Shown in pieces: positions 43,678 through 52,153 of a stretch of DNA of 64,000 nt. The position numbers and the translations under genes were made by a program. Every line of letters begins with the position of its first letter. The first letter of the stretch is position 1. The notes under the pieces are model-generated. The model searched no databases. It worked only from the letters and a program-made list of their open reading frames with translations, and was not told the DNA's origin. Source of the DNA: Paludibacteraceae bacterium (GTDB lineage Bacteria; Bacteroidota; Bacteroidia; Bacteroidales; Paludibacteraceae); the NCBI GenBank assembly GCA_017412245.1, contig JAFPYI010000035.1, positions 37,869-101,868 on the forward strand, read 5' to 3'.

Positions 43678-44400
43678 TTATTCTTTTATTCCTTCAATCA
43701 CAGCCTGCCGCACTGCCTCAATAGCATCATTCGGTTCTTCAAACTGCTTGAGGTCAATGGGTTTGCCGATATGCATATGTGCAGGATGATTGGTAACGAA
43801 CCATGCACCTTTCGGCATAATCTCATAGCAACCGGAGATAGACAACGGGATAACCGGCAGACCGAGATCCAGTGCAATCTGAAAAGCACCTCTTTTGAAA
43901 CGTCCCACCTGTCCGTCTTCCGTTCGTGTTCCTTCCGGAAAAATAACCGTGCAGACACCACCTGTCAGTTGTTGCTCTACCTGACGAAGACTCTCTACGG
44001 ATGCTTTGGCTCTGTTGCGTTCCACGAAGATATGTCCTGCAGCCTTGCAACCGGAACCGATAAACGGCACCTTGCGCAATTCCGCTTTCATCAACCATTT
44101 GAAGATAACCGGCAACCAACCGTAGATAAGCCATACATCGAACATCGACTGGTGGTTGGACACAAAGACATAACTCTGTCCCGGTTGAATATTCTCCGTC
44201 CCGTCTATGGAAACAGGCAAGAACATCAACCAGAAATATGACTTAGACCAAAACTGCTGTACCCGATGAACGAACTCTGCGTTTTTCCATTTCACCGTAC
44301 ACATCGTGAATACCGCCGTGAAGATAGTCAAAAATGTCAAAATCGGCACGGCAATCAGATATTGATACAAGACATAAAAAGGTTGTATAATGTATTTCAT
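43678..44400 (-). CDS. plsC: 1-acyl-sn-glycerol-3-phosphate acyltransferase
   Basis: This makes phosphatidic acid from lysophosphatidic acid at the inner membrane. The catalytic H-x4-D motif is NHQSMFD (His83, Asp88), followed by KAELRKVPFIGSGCKAAGHIFVER and the FPEGTR motif. The first 35 residues form a membrane anchor. Length 240 is normal. Confidence 0.93.
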   Translation of the reverse strand: MKYIIQPFYVLYQYLIAVPILTFLTIFTAVFTMCTVKWKNAEFVHRVQQFWSKSYFWLMFLPVSIDGTENIQPGQSYVFVSNHQSMFDVWLIYGWLPVIFKWLMKAELRKVPFIGSGCKAAGHIFVERNRAKASVESLRQVEQQLTGGVCTVIFPEGTRTEDGQVGRFKRGAFQIALDLGLPVIPLSISGCYEIMPKGAWFVTNHPAHMHIGKPIDLKQFEEPNDAIEAVRQAVIEGIKE

Positions 44401-44420
44401 TGTTTAGATTTTTTTTTCAA

Positions 44421-45425
44421 TTAATCTGTAGTGTATTTTTGCAGAAAACCACGGTACATTGCACATATACGTCTTATCTCTTCCCACGTCTCCTCGCTCA
44501 ATTTCGTTCCCACTATCTCTACCACACGTCCTGCAGCGATAGTACCTATCTCTGCGCAACGACGGATATCAAAACCGTCACTGAGAGCATGCAGGAATCC
44601 TCCGGCAAACAAGTCTCCCGCACCGGTAGAATCAGTACAGCTGGTTGTGATAGCGCCTATATGATGACGCGTGTTGCCTTGCTGAACATAGGAACCGTTC
44701 TTACCTACTTTAACCACCGCTATATCACACTGCTCTGCAATCATCTGCACCGCCTCTTGCGGATTGAGATGGGTATAAGCAAAAGACTCATCTTCGTTGG
44801 CAAAGACGATATCTACATATTGTTTCACCAGTTGTTTGAGAAAAGCATGGTTTTCATTCACAACATTGTAAGACGCCAGGTCGAGCGAAACCATACATCC
44901 CGCTTCTTTAGCCAAACGGATGGATTTCTCAATCAGGTCGTGGTTCTGCACCAAGTAACCTTCAATATGGAAAATATCGTACCCGTTGAAAGCATCTTTC
45001 TGAATATCATCCGCACATAATTCTGCTGCTGCGCCCAGATACGTAGCAAAAGTACGCTCTCCATCCGGTGTAATCAATACGATAGAGCAACCGGACATCG
45101 TGTTTTGCGAAAGGAAAAGAATAGGTTTCACACCATTCTTAATCATATCTTCCCGGTAGAAGTCACCCACTTCATCATTACCTATCTTGCCTATGAAAGC
45201 AGCTTTGCCGCCCAGCGCAGCAATACAGTTAACCGCATTACTTGCCGAACCGCCGGCTACCATTCTTTTACGCACAGAAGCAAAACGGAACTGAATCTCC
45301 TCTGCCTGCTTCATAGAAATAAGGTTCATACTACCTTTAGGAAATCCTAATTCTCTGAGGTCATCTTCACTAACCTGCAAGAGGACATCCGTAAGTGCAT
45401 TACCTAAACCTAATACCTTTTTCAT
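44421..45425 (-). CDS. PfkB-family sugar/nucleoside kinase (adenosine kinase-like)
   Basis: The 334-residue ribokinase-fold protein has VAGGSASNAVNCIAALGGKAAFIGKIGNDEVGDFY (PfkB signature 1) and CTDSTGAGDLFAGGFLHAL (signature 2, with the catalytic Asp of GAGD). The opening MKKVLGLGNALTDVLLQV and overall order are those of the adenosine-kinase-like group common in Bacteroidota. Substrate not determined. It is the first gene of the long leftward block. Confidence 0.88.
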   Translation of the reverse strand: MKKVLGLGNALTDVLLQVSEDDLRELGFPKGSMNLISMKQAEEIQFRFASVRKRMVAGGSASNAVNCIAALGGKAAFIGKIGNDEVGDFYREDMIKNGVKPILFLSQNTMSGCSIVLITPDGERTFATYLGAAAELCADDIQKDAFNGYDIFHIEGYLVQNHDLIEKSIRLAKEAGCMVSLDLASYNVVNENHAFLKQLVKQYVDIVFANEDESFAYTHLNPQEAVQMIAEQCDIAVVKVGKNGSYVQQGNTRHHIGAITTSCTDSTGAGDLFAGGFLHALSDGFDIRRCAEIGTIAAGRVVEIVGTKLSEETWEEIRRICAMYRGFLQKYTTD

Positions 45426-45459
45426 CGGTCGTTTTTTATTAAGAAAACTTATTATTTTT

Positions 45460-45495
45460 CAAAAATATTGCACCTTTAGCATTTTTTTTTGCAAA
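45460..45495 (-). promoter_or_regulatory. Possible promoter of the pfkB-to-MATE block
   Basis: On the minus strand TATTTTTG (45467-45460) fits the -7 element. A TTTGC is at 45495-45491, but the spacing is 24 bases, longer than the usual 20. This is the only candidate within 70 bases of the start. Confidence 0.35.
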
Positions 45496-45498
45496 AAA

Positions 45499-45530
45499 TT
45501 TGCGTATATCAAAAAAAAGCAGTACTTTTG
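45499..45530 (+). promoter_or_regulatory. tRNA-Asn promoter
   Basis: TTTGCGTATATCA (45499-45511), an A run and TACTTTTG (45523-45530), the full form of this genome's promoter. The tRNA starts 46 bases after the -7 box. Confidence 0.82.
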
Positions 45531-45575
45531 CACCCGCTTTTGAAAAGAGGACGTTAATCTTCCTTCGAAAGTCGA

Positions 45576-45649
45576 GCTTCCTTAGCTCAGTCGGTTAGAG
45601 CATCTGACTGTTAATCAGGGGGTCCTAGGTTCAAGTCCTAGAGGGAGCG
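45576..45649 (+). tRNA. tRNA-Asn (GTT)
   Basis: The cloverleaf folds completely: acceptor GCTTCCT with AGGGAGC, D stem GCTC/GAGC, anticodon stem TCTGA/TCAGG around CTGTTAA (anticodon GTT), variable GGGTC, T stem CTAGG/CCTAG around TTCAAGT, discriminator G. CCA is not encoded. The intrinsic terminator follows 13 bases later. Confidence 0.97.
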
Positions 45650-45662
45650 CGGAAACATCAGC

Positions 45663-45696
45663 AAGCACTTACGCAGGTCGTAGGTGCTTCTTTTTT
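45663..45696 (+). terminator. tRNA-Asn terminator
   Basis: AAGCACTTACG (45663-45673) pairs with CGTAGGTGCTT (45679-45689) with one G-U pair, followed by C and six T residues. Confidence 0.88.
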
Positions 45697-45770
45697 GCCC
45701 TTACCTAACAAAAAAACACTTTCAAGTATCATTTTTTCTGCTTTTAGTACGCAAAAAGCCAAATACGCTG

Positions 45771-45802
45771 CAAAGATAACACTTTTTTTGCATATATGCA
45801 AA
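45771..45802 (-). promoter_or_regulatory. Orphan leftward promoter with palindromic -33 region
   Basis: On the minus strand TTTGCATATATGCAAA (45802-45787, a perfect 16-base palindrome) and TATCTTTG (45778-45771) form a convincing promoter. It points at the 3' side of the tRNA terminator. Only a 24-codon reading frame (45732-45658) follows, so it may make a small RNA or nothing stable. The remaining bases 45803-45954 show nothing recognisable. Confidence 0.6.
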
Positions 45803-45972
45803 TTTGTTATCAGAATATTTATCCGGCGGACGAATGAAAAAATATTTTGATTTTTTGCGAAGAAAAGTAAATCCTCGAAAATATTCGTTGAAATCGAAAG
45901 AACTTACAGGGTTAACCCCTCTCAATCGCTCGCATCGTTTTTTCTTCTCTTCTCAAAAAAAAACGCGCGCGC

Positions 45973-46003
45973 TTGCGCATATCAAAAAAAAGTTGTATCT
46001 TTG
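45973..46003 (+). promoter_or_regulatory. mreB promoter
   Basis: TTGCGCATATCA (45973-45984), an A run and TATCTTTG (45996-46003). Nine A residues and CGCGCGCGC precede it (45955-45972), the same element as at 10537-10554. The mreB ATG is 66 bases after the -7 box. Confidence 0.82.
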
Positions 46004-46068
46004 CACGATTTTCCGTAGTGTGCCCTATTGGGAATGAAGATTACAAATAATAAAATGATATAATAATT

Positions 46069-47088
46069 ATGGGACTTTTTTCTTTTACGCAAGAGATTGC
46101 CATTGACTTGGGAACCGCCAACACGATTATCATGTGCGATGATAAAGTGGTGGTAGATGAACCTTCCGTTGTGGCAATATCCATGGCCGACAACAAGATG
46201 GTAGCCGTTGGCCGCAAAGCTCAACAAATGATTGGTAAGGGCGGAAATATGATTCGTACCGTTCGCCCGTTAAGAGACGGTGTCATCGCAGACTTCTATG
46301 CTTGCGAGATGATGATTCGAGGAATGATTAAGATGATTCCTAAGCAAACTCATCTGTTCACACCTTCCATCCGAATGGTGGTTTGTATTCCTTCCGGTTC
46401 CACCGAAGTGGAGATTCGTGCCGTGCGTGACTCGTCTGAACATGCAGGAGGACGTGACATCTATATGATTTACGAACCGATGGCCGCAGCTATTGGTATC
46501 GGTCTGGATGTAGAGAGTCCTGAAGGATGCATGATCGTAGATATCGGTGGTGGTACAACAGAGATTGCCGTTATTTCGTTGGGTGGTATCGTAAGTAATA
46601 AGTCCATCAAGATAGCCGGTGATGATTTCAACCAGGATATCATCGAATACATGGGTCGTATGCACAACCTGCGTATCGACGAACCGACAGCAGAGCGCAT
46701 TAAGATTCAAGTAGGTTCCGCACTGCCGGAATTGGAGGATGCTCCTGAAGATTTCATCGTAGTAGGTCCTAATAAAGTGACAGCTCTTCCGATGTCTGTA
46801 CCGGTAAGTTATCAAGAGATTTCTCACTGCCTGGAAAAGAGTGTGGCTAAGATTGAAGGCGCTATTCTTCAAGCCTTGGAGGCTACTCCTCCTGAGTTGT
46901 ATTCAGATATCGTTAAACGTGGTATCTATCTGGCCGGTGGTGGTGCTTTGCTCCATGGTTTGGCTAAACGTTTGACCGATAAGATTACTATTCCTTTCCA
47001 TGTAGCAGATGACCCGTTGCACTCTGTAGCTCGTGGAACAGGCATTGCTCTGAAAAACGTCAATAACTTCGGTTTCTTGATTCGCTAA
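46069..47088 (+). CDS. mreB: Rod shape-determining actin MreB
   Basis: MreB forms membrane-bound filaments that guide wall elongation. Actin-fold motifs: phosphate 1 AIDLGTANTIIM, connect/phosphate 2 GGCMIVDIGGGTTEIAVISLGG (here PEGCMIVDIGGGTTEIAVISLGG), adenosine GIYLAGGGALLHGLAKRL. Length 339 is standard. First gene of the mreBCD-mrdA-rodA cluster with its own promoter. Confidence 0.97.
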   Translation: MGLFSFTQEIAIDLGTANTIIMCDDKVVVDEPSVVAISMADNKMVAVGRKAQQMIGKGGNMIRTVRPLRDGVIADFYACEMMIRGMIKMIPKQTHLFTPSIRMVVCIPSGSTEVEIRAVRDSSEHAGGRDIYMIYEPMAAAIGIGLDVESPEGCMIVDIGGGTTEIAVISLGGIVSNKSIKIAGDDFNQDIIEYMGRMHNLRIDEPTAERIKIQVGSALPELEDAPEDFIVVGPNKVTALPMSVPVSYQEISHCLEKSVAKIEGAILQALEATPPELYSDIVKRGIYLAGGGALLHGLAKRLTDKITIPFHVADDPLHSVARGTGIALKNVNNFGFLIR

Positions 47089-47109
47089 ACAGCGATTTAA
47101 GCCTGTCGC

Positions 47110-47934
47110 ATGCAGACTCTGCTGAAAATACTGCAACGCTATAGCAACTTCTTGGTGTTTATTATCCTGGAAGTTGCGGCTGTTTTGTTGATGTACTATA
47201 ACGATGCCTATCCGCGTAGTAGTTTCTTAAGCACAGCCAATCGGTTGATAGCATGGCAGTACGACCAGGTAGAGTCTGTCTGTAGTTATTTTGCACTAAA
47301 GGGCATTAACGAGGAATTAGTAGCAGAGAATGCAAAACTCCGTAATGAGTTGGTACGGTACGAGAGTCTGACGGAAGATTCTATTCTTTCCCGCGAAGTC
47401 ATTTACCCGGAGAATGAAGTAGTATATCTGCCCGCAAAAGTTGTTCAGATGACAACCAATGAGGTGCATAACTATCTGACTATCAATCGCGGATTAGCAG
47501 ATGACATCCGCAAAGGTCAAGGAGTGCGGAATGAAGACGGAGTAGTAGGTATTGTACGTACTGTCGGTCAGAACTACAGCGTAGTGCTGCCCATTATCAA
47601 TACTCACACTAATCTAAGTTGTCGTTTCTTGAAAAATGATTATATCGCTACCTTGCAATGGGACGGCAAAGATAATCGTTTCGCACAATTGGCTGATGTA
47701 GCATCGCACATGGTGGTGAATATCGGGGATACCATTATTACCAGTGGTTTGAGTCCCGTTTTCCCGGAAGGTATTCCCGTTGGAATCGTAGAAAATTGCA
47801 CCTTAGGAACAGGCGATTCCTACTACACTATCCGTGTACGGCTATATACTAATTTCAAACGATTGAAATATGTGGAGGTTATCCAAAATGCCCACCAGAC
47901 AGAATTGGATGAATTAGAGAATGGATTGGATTAG
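47110..47934 (+). CDS. mreC: Rod shape-determining protein MreC
   Basis: The bitopic protein has one membrane helix near residues 12-33 and then a coiled coil (about 60-90, ALKGINEELVAENAKLRNELVRYESL). The beta-barrel periplasmic domain follows, with LTINRGLADDIRKGQGVRNEDGVVGIVRTVGQNYSVVLPI and GDTIITSGLSPVFPEGIPVGIV. It connects the synthesis enzymes with MreB. Length 274. Overlaps mreD by 14 bases. Confidence 0.94.
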   Translation: MQTLLKILQRYSNFLVFIILEVAAVLLMYYNDAYPRSSFLSTANRLIAWQYDQVESVCSYFALKGINEELVAENAKLRNELVRYESLTEDSILSREVIYPENEVVYLPAKVVQMTTNEVHNYLTINRGLADDIRKGQGVRNEDGVVGIVRTVGQNYSVVLPIINTHTNLSCRFLKNDYIATLQWDGKDNRFAQLADVASHMVVNIGDTIITSGLSPVFPEGIPVGIVENCTLGTGDSYYTIRVRLYTNFKRLKYVEVIQNAHQTELDELENGLD

Positions 47935-48415
47935 ACAAATAGGACGATACATCGTTGTGATGCTTCTGCAAGTGCTCTTTTTTGACCAGTTGCACTTGTT
48001 AGGAGTTTGCCATCCGTATATCTATATCCTTTGCCTTTTGATGATGCCTATCACTTTACCTCATAGCATAGACCTGCTGATTGGCGCGGCATTAGGGCTG
48101 GTGATGGATGTATTCTGCAATTCGTTAGGCGTTCACATGTGCGCTTGTGTACTGATCATGCTTATTCGCCCGTACCTCTTAGGCACCATTGTTAATGATA
48201 AAGACCGCTTGAACGAGCAAATCAGTTTGCGTGTTTTGGGATGGGAAGCACTTATCAAATATGTTATCGTTCTGGTTCTGATTCATCACTTCTGTGTATT
48301 CATGCTCAGTGCTTGGCATTGGCACCATTTAGTTTTCGTACTTCTCTCTACAGTCGTTAGTAGTATTGTCACTATTTCCGTTATATTCGGATATAACGCA
48401 TTGAAATACAAATGA
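47921..48415 (+). CDS. mreD: Rod shape-determining protein MreD
   Basis: The small (164 residues) integral membrane protein has five or six hydrophobic helices and the typical block PHSIDLLIGAALGLVMDVFCNSLGVHMCACVL. It lies between mreC and mrdA with overlaps on both sides, the standard order. Confidence 0.9.
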   Translation: MDWIRQIGRYIVVMLLQVLFFDQLHLLGVCHPYIYILCLLMMPITLPHSIDLLIGAALGLVMDVFCNSLGVHMCACVLIMLIRPYLLGTIVNDKDRLNEQISLRVLGWEALIKYVIVLVLIHHFCVFMLSAWHWHHLVFVLLSTVVSSIVTISVIFGYNALKYK

Positions 48416-50250
48416 TTAACGACCAATTCTATAGGCGTAGGTATATCATCAGTGGCATTGCCATTGGTATTGTATTGATATATATTATCCGTTTATTCTA
48501 CCTGCAAGTCATAGACCAATCGACGCAAGACCAGGCAGAAGGAAATGCATTGGTGAAACAGACCATCTATCCCTCCCGCGGTTTGATTTACGATAGGAAC
48601 GGAGAATTATTGGTATTCAATCAACCGATTTACGAAGTAACACTGGTGATGCGTGAGATGAAAGATGACTGGGATACCACACGTTTTTGCCAATGCCTGC
48701 AGATCACTAAAGCCGATTTTGACGAACGTTTGAGCGAAATAAAAGACAGACGCAAAAACCGCGGTTATTCACCTTGGACACCGCAGGTCTTCATTAGTCA
48801 ATTGAAGAAAGAAGATATTGCCACGCTGCAAGAAGCATTGTTTATGTTTCCCGGTGTGCAGATTCAAAAAAGGACCTTGCGTGACTACACTTACAACGCC
48901 GCAGCACAGGTTTTAGGATCCGTAGGAGAAGTGAATCAAAACGATATTGATCGTGATTCGTATTATGCACGCGGAGATTATTCCGGTCGGGACGGTTTGG
49001 AGCGCACTTATGAATCGGCACTGAGAGGAGAAAAAGGTGTGGAGATTCTTTTGCGTGACTCACGCGGACGTATTCAAGGCAAATATCAAGAAGGCAAACA
49101 AGATAGCGCTGCACAGGCAGGCACAGATTTATATACCACGCTGGATATCCAATTGCAGATGTTAGCAGAGGAATTACTAAACGGAAAAATAGGCAGTGTG
49201 GTAGCTATTGAGCCTAAGACCGGTGAGATATTAGCATTAGCTTCCAGTCCTACATGGAATCCTAAAGTATTGGTAGGCAAAGAACGCAGTAAGAACTATA
49301 ATCTGTTGCTCAACGACCCTACTAAACCTCTACTCAACCGTGCTACGCAAGCCACCTATCCTCCGGGTTCCACATTCAAGACTATTCAGGCATTGGTATG
49401 TCTGGAGCAAGGAGCCATCACATCGGAGACACTTTATCCTTGTTCCGGTCCCGGAAGCACACCTATCAAATGTACTCACCATCACGGTTCACCTGTAGCC
49501 TTGCTGAAAGCGATTGAGCAGAGTTGCAACCCGTATTTCTGGTGCGCTTTTAGAGATGTGCTGCAAAAAGACGGTTATGGCAAGAACAATGAAGATTTCC
49601 GCAAACGGTATGAATTATGGCGGAATGATGTGATGGCTTTCGGTTTGGGACAGAAATTTACTGATTCGGACATCAGTGAGCAGTCCGCAGGTAGTATTCC
49701 AAGTACCAAAATGTATGATAAATACTACGGCAAGACCGGTTGGAAAGCGATTACTATTCGTTCATTAAGTATCGGTCAGGGAGAGATTATTGCTACTCCG
49801 CTGCAATTAGCCAATCAGGCAGCAGCCATAGCCAATGAAGGATATTACATCACTCCCCACTTGAATAAAAACGACTCTATGCTGCAGCATATTCACAAGT
49901 TGGATATTGATAAGCAGTATTTTGAAGTTGTCAAGGAAGGAATGCATCGTGTGATGGTTTACGGAACCGGTCGTCATTTCCCCATTGAAGGAATAGAGAC
50001 TGCCGGTAAAACCGGCACTGCTCAAAACCCACACGGTAAAGATCATGCTATTTTTATTGGTTTTGCACCGATAGAAGATCCGCAAATAGCTGTTGCTGTA
50101 GTTGTGGAAAATGCCGGATTCGGTGCTACGTGGGCATGCCCTATTGCCAGTATGGTTATCGAACAGTATCTTACCGGCGAAGTGAAACGAAAAGATTTAA
50201 GAAAACGAATAGCTACCAGTATTCTCAATGAGGGCGTCAAGAAGTGGTAA
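48412..50250 (+). CDS. mrdA: Penicillin-binding protein 2 (elongation transpeptidase)
   Basis: This class B PBP cross-links peptidoglycan during elongation. It has an N-terminal membrane helix (about 12-32), the pedestal region with IYPSRGLIYDRNGELLVFNQPIYEV, and the transpeptidase motifs S320-x-x-K323 (PPGSTFKTIQ), S371-x-N373 (EQSCNPY) and K533-T-G (AGKTGTAQ). Length 612 is normal. Overlaps mreD by 4 and rodA by 23 bases. Confidence 0.96.
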   Translation: MINDQFYRRRYIISGIAIGIVLIYIIRLFYLQVIDQSTQDQAEGNALVKQTIYPSRGLIYDRNGELLVFNQPIYEVTLVMREMKDDWDTTRFCQCLQITKADFDERLSEIKDRRKNRGYSPWTPQVFISQLKKEDIATLQEALFMFPGVQIQKRTLRDYTYNAAAQVLGSVGEVNQNDIDRDSYYARGDYSGRDGLERTYESALRGEKGVEILLRDSRGRIQGKYQEGKQDSAAQAGTDLYTTLDIQLQMLAEELLNGKIGSVVAIEPKTGEILALASSPTWNPKVLVGKERSKNYNLLLNDPTKPLLNRATQATYPPGSTFKTIQALVCLEQGAITSETLYPCSGPGSTPIKCTHHHGSPVALLKAIEQSCNPYFWCAFRDVLQKDGYGKNNEDFRKRYELWRNDVMAFGLGQKFTDSDISEQSAGSIPSTKMYDKYYGKTGWKAITIRSLSIGQGEIIATPLQLANQAAAIANEGYYITPHLNKNDSMLQHIHKLDIDKQYFEVVKEGMHRVMVYGTGRHFPIEGIETAGKTGTAQNPHGKDHAIFIGFAPIEDPQIAVAVVVENAGFGATWACPIASMVIEQYLTGEVKRKDLRKRIATSILNEGVKKW

Positions 50251-51691
50251 CATATTACAACATGTAGACTGGCCTACCATCGGTATGTTTCTTGTCTTGG
50301 TGATATTCGGATGGATGAATATCTACGGAGCCAGTTACACCTACGACCAAACCAGCATTTTTGATTTTGCCAATCGCGCCGGTAAACAGTTCGTATGGAT
50401 TCTTGGTGCATTAGGATTAGGCGGTATATTGCTGATGATTGACTACAAGACCTATGATATGTTAGCCTATATTGCGTATGGTGTGATGCTGGCCCTATTG
50501 CTTGTCACCCCTTTCGTGGCGCATGATATCAAAGGTTCATTATCTTGGATTTCATTGGGTCCTGTCAGTCTTCAACCTGCGGAATTTGCCAAATGTATCG
50601 TTGCGTTAGCTGTCGCAAAATACATGAGCCAATATGAGTATAAAGTACGCAGTTGGCGAGATTTAATCATTCCATTTGTGTTGATAGGAGTACCGGCATT
50701 GATTATTATGGTGCTGCAAAAAGAGACCGGTTCTGCATTGGTCTTTGCTGCCTTTCTTTTAGTTTTCTACCGTCAAGGAATGAGCGGTTATGTGCTCTTA
50801 TCCGGCATTGCCGCTGTTGCGCTTTTTATCATCAGTATTCGATGGGGAGGAACGGCACTACCATTCGGTAGTGGAAATGTAGGTATACTCACTTGCATGC
50901 TACTACTGATGATTGTAGAAATCTTTTTCGTTTGCAGAGACCACAAGATGAAATACCAACCACTCATACTCTGCGGGTCTGTTGCTGTGATATACGGGAT
51001 AGCACTGATTGTCAATATCTGGTGGACGGTTCCTTTCGGATGGCTCTCAGTAGGTATAGTAGGAGCATTAGCGATATATATCGTTGTCGTTAGTCTATAC
51101 TTCCGCAAATATGCGTTGTTGATTGTAGCTGTCTTCAGTTTGGCCTGTGTCGGATATACGCAAGCGTGTGATTTTGTGTTTAACAAGGTACTCCAACCCC
51201 ACCAACGTATTCGTATAGAGGTCTTGTTGGGAATGAAAGAAGATCCTGCCGGAGCAGGATATAATGTTAACCAAGCACGTATTGCTATCGGTTCCGGAAG
51301 ATTTTTAGGTAAGGGATATAAAAACGGAACACAAACCAATATGCAATTTGTACCGGAGCAAGATACAGACTTCATCTTCTGTACAGTCGGTGAAGAATGG
51401 GGATTTGTAGGTTCTGTAGCGGTTCTCGTGGTATACCTGTTATTTATCCTCAGACTCTTTCACATTGCCGAACGGCAAAAGAGCATATTTACCCAGATTT
51501 ACGCCTATTCCGTTGCCAGTATCTTCCTTTTCCACCTCACGATTAATGTCGGAATGGTTTTAGGACTCCTGCCTATCATCGGTATACCGCTTCCCTTCTT
51601 CAGTTATGGAGGTAGTTCGCTATGGGGATTCACGCTGTTATTATTCATTCTCTTGCGGTTAGATGCCGCTCGAATGGAGCAATTACGATAG
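50228..51691 (+). CDS. rodA: SEDS peptidoglycan glycosyltransferase RodA
   Basis: RodA polymerises glycan strands together with PBP2. The multi-spanning protein shows SEDS blocks: GASYTYDQTSIFDFANRAGKQFVWILG at the start, IKGSLSWISLGPVSLQPAEFAKCIVALAVA, FVPEQDTDFIFCTVGEEWGFVGS, and at the end GMVLGLLPIIGIPLPFFSYGGSS. The 487 residues include an insert of about 60 in the middle (near 230-290), as usual in Bacteroidota. The start lies inside the mrdA 3' end. Confidence 0.96.
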   Translation: MRASRSGNILQHVDWPTIGMFLVLVIFGWMNIYGASYTYDQTSIFDFANRAGKQFVWILGALGLGGILLMIDYKTYDMLAYIAYGVMLALLLVTPFVAHDIKGSLSWISLGPVSLQPAEFAKCIVALAVAKYMSQYEYKVRSWRDLIIPFVLIGVPALIIMVLQKETGSALVFAAFLLVFYRQGMSGYVLLSGIAAVALFIISIRWGGTALPFGSGNVGILTCMLLLMIVEIFFVCRDHKMKYQPLILCGSVAVIYGIALIVNIWWTVPFGWLSVGIVGALAIYIVVVSLYFRKYALLIVAVFSLACVGYTQACDFVFNKVLQPHQRIRIEVLLGMKEDPAGAGYNVNQARIAIGSGRFLGKGYKNGTQTNMQFVPEQDTDFIFCTVGEEWGFVGSVAVLVVYLLFILRLFHIAERQKSIFTQIYAYSVASIFLFHLTINVGMVLGLLPIIGIPLPFFSYGGSSLWGFTLLLFILLRLDAARMEQLR

Positions 51692-51694
51692 AAT

Positions 51695-52150
51695 ATGTTT
51701 GTCACTAATCCCATAGGAATCATCGGTGAGGCAGAGGCGGCGAGAATGTTAGAGAAAAAAGGGTTTCGTATCATCGAGCGAAACTGGCGCATGAGGCATC
51801 TGGAAGTAGATTTGATTGCTGAGAATAAAAAAGAGATTGTTTTTGCTGAAGTAAAAGCCAGAACCACTACTTATGGAGATAAACTGCCGGAAGAGTATGT
51901 GGACGAGATGAAGAAAAGAAGAATTCTGGCAGCAGCCAATGCGTATATCAAATACAAACATATAGAAAAGAATCCGCGTTTGGATATCATCGGAATTCTT
52001 GTTGACCCGAACACGAAAGAAATAACATACCGTTGCCATTTGGAAAATGCTATTCAACCCTATGTCAAGACTCCGCAAAATCGCAGTTATACAGGAGGAG
52101 GGAAACAGCATTTCTGGCAGAAAATTTTTGGTGGACGAAAAAAGAGATAG
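51695..52150 (+). CDS. UPF0102 nuclease-fold protein YraN
   Basis: The sequence GIIGEAEAARMLEKKGFRIIERNWRMRHLEVDLIAENKKEIVFAEVKARTT contains the restriction-endonuclease-like pattern E...D-x13-ExK of UPF0102 (Glu, Asp, EVK). At 151 residues it is longer than the usual 120 owing to a basic tail (FWQKIFGGRKKR). Family function is unclear (possible Holliday-junction-related nuclease). It follows rodA by three bases and touches mnmG. Confidence 0.88.
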   Translation: MFVTNPIGIIGEAEAARMLEKKGFRIIERNWRMRHLEVDLIAENKKEIVFAEVKARTTTYGDKLPEEYVDEMKKRRILAAANAYIKYKHIEKNPRLDIIGILVDPNTKEITYRCHLENAIQPYVKTPQNRSYTGGGKQHFWQKIFGGRKKR

Positions 52151-52153
52151 TTG

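Noticed and set aside
45658-45732. 24-residue peptide after the orphan promoter
   Set aside because: Too short to support, no conserved feature; mentioned only with the promoter.
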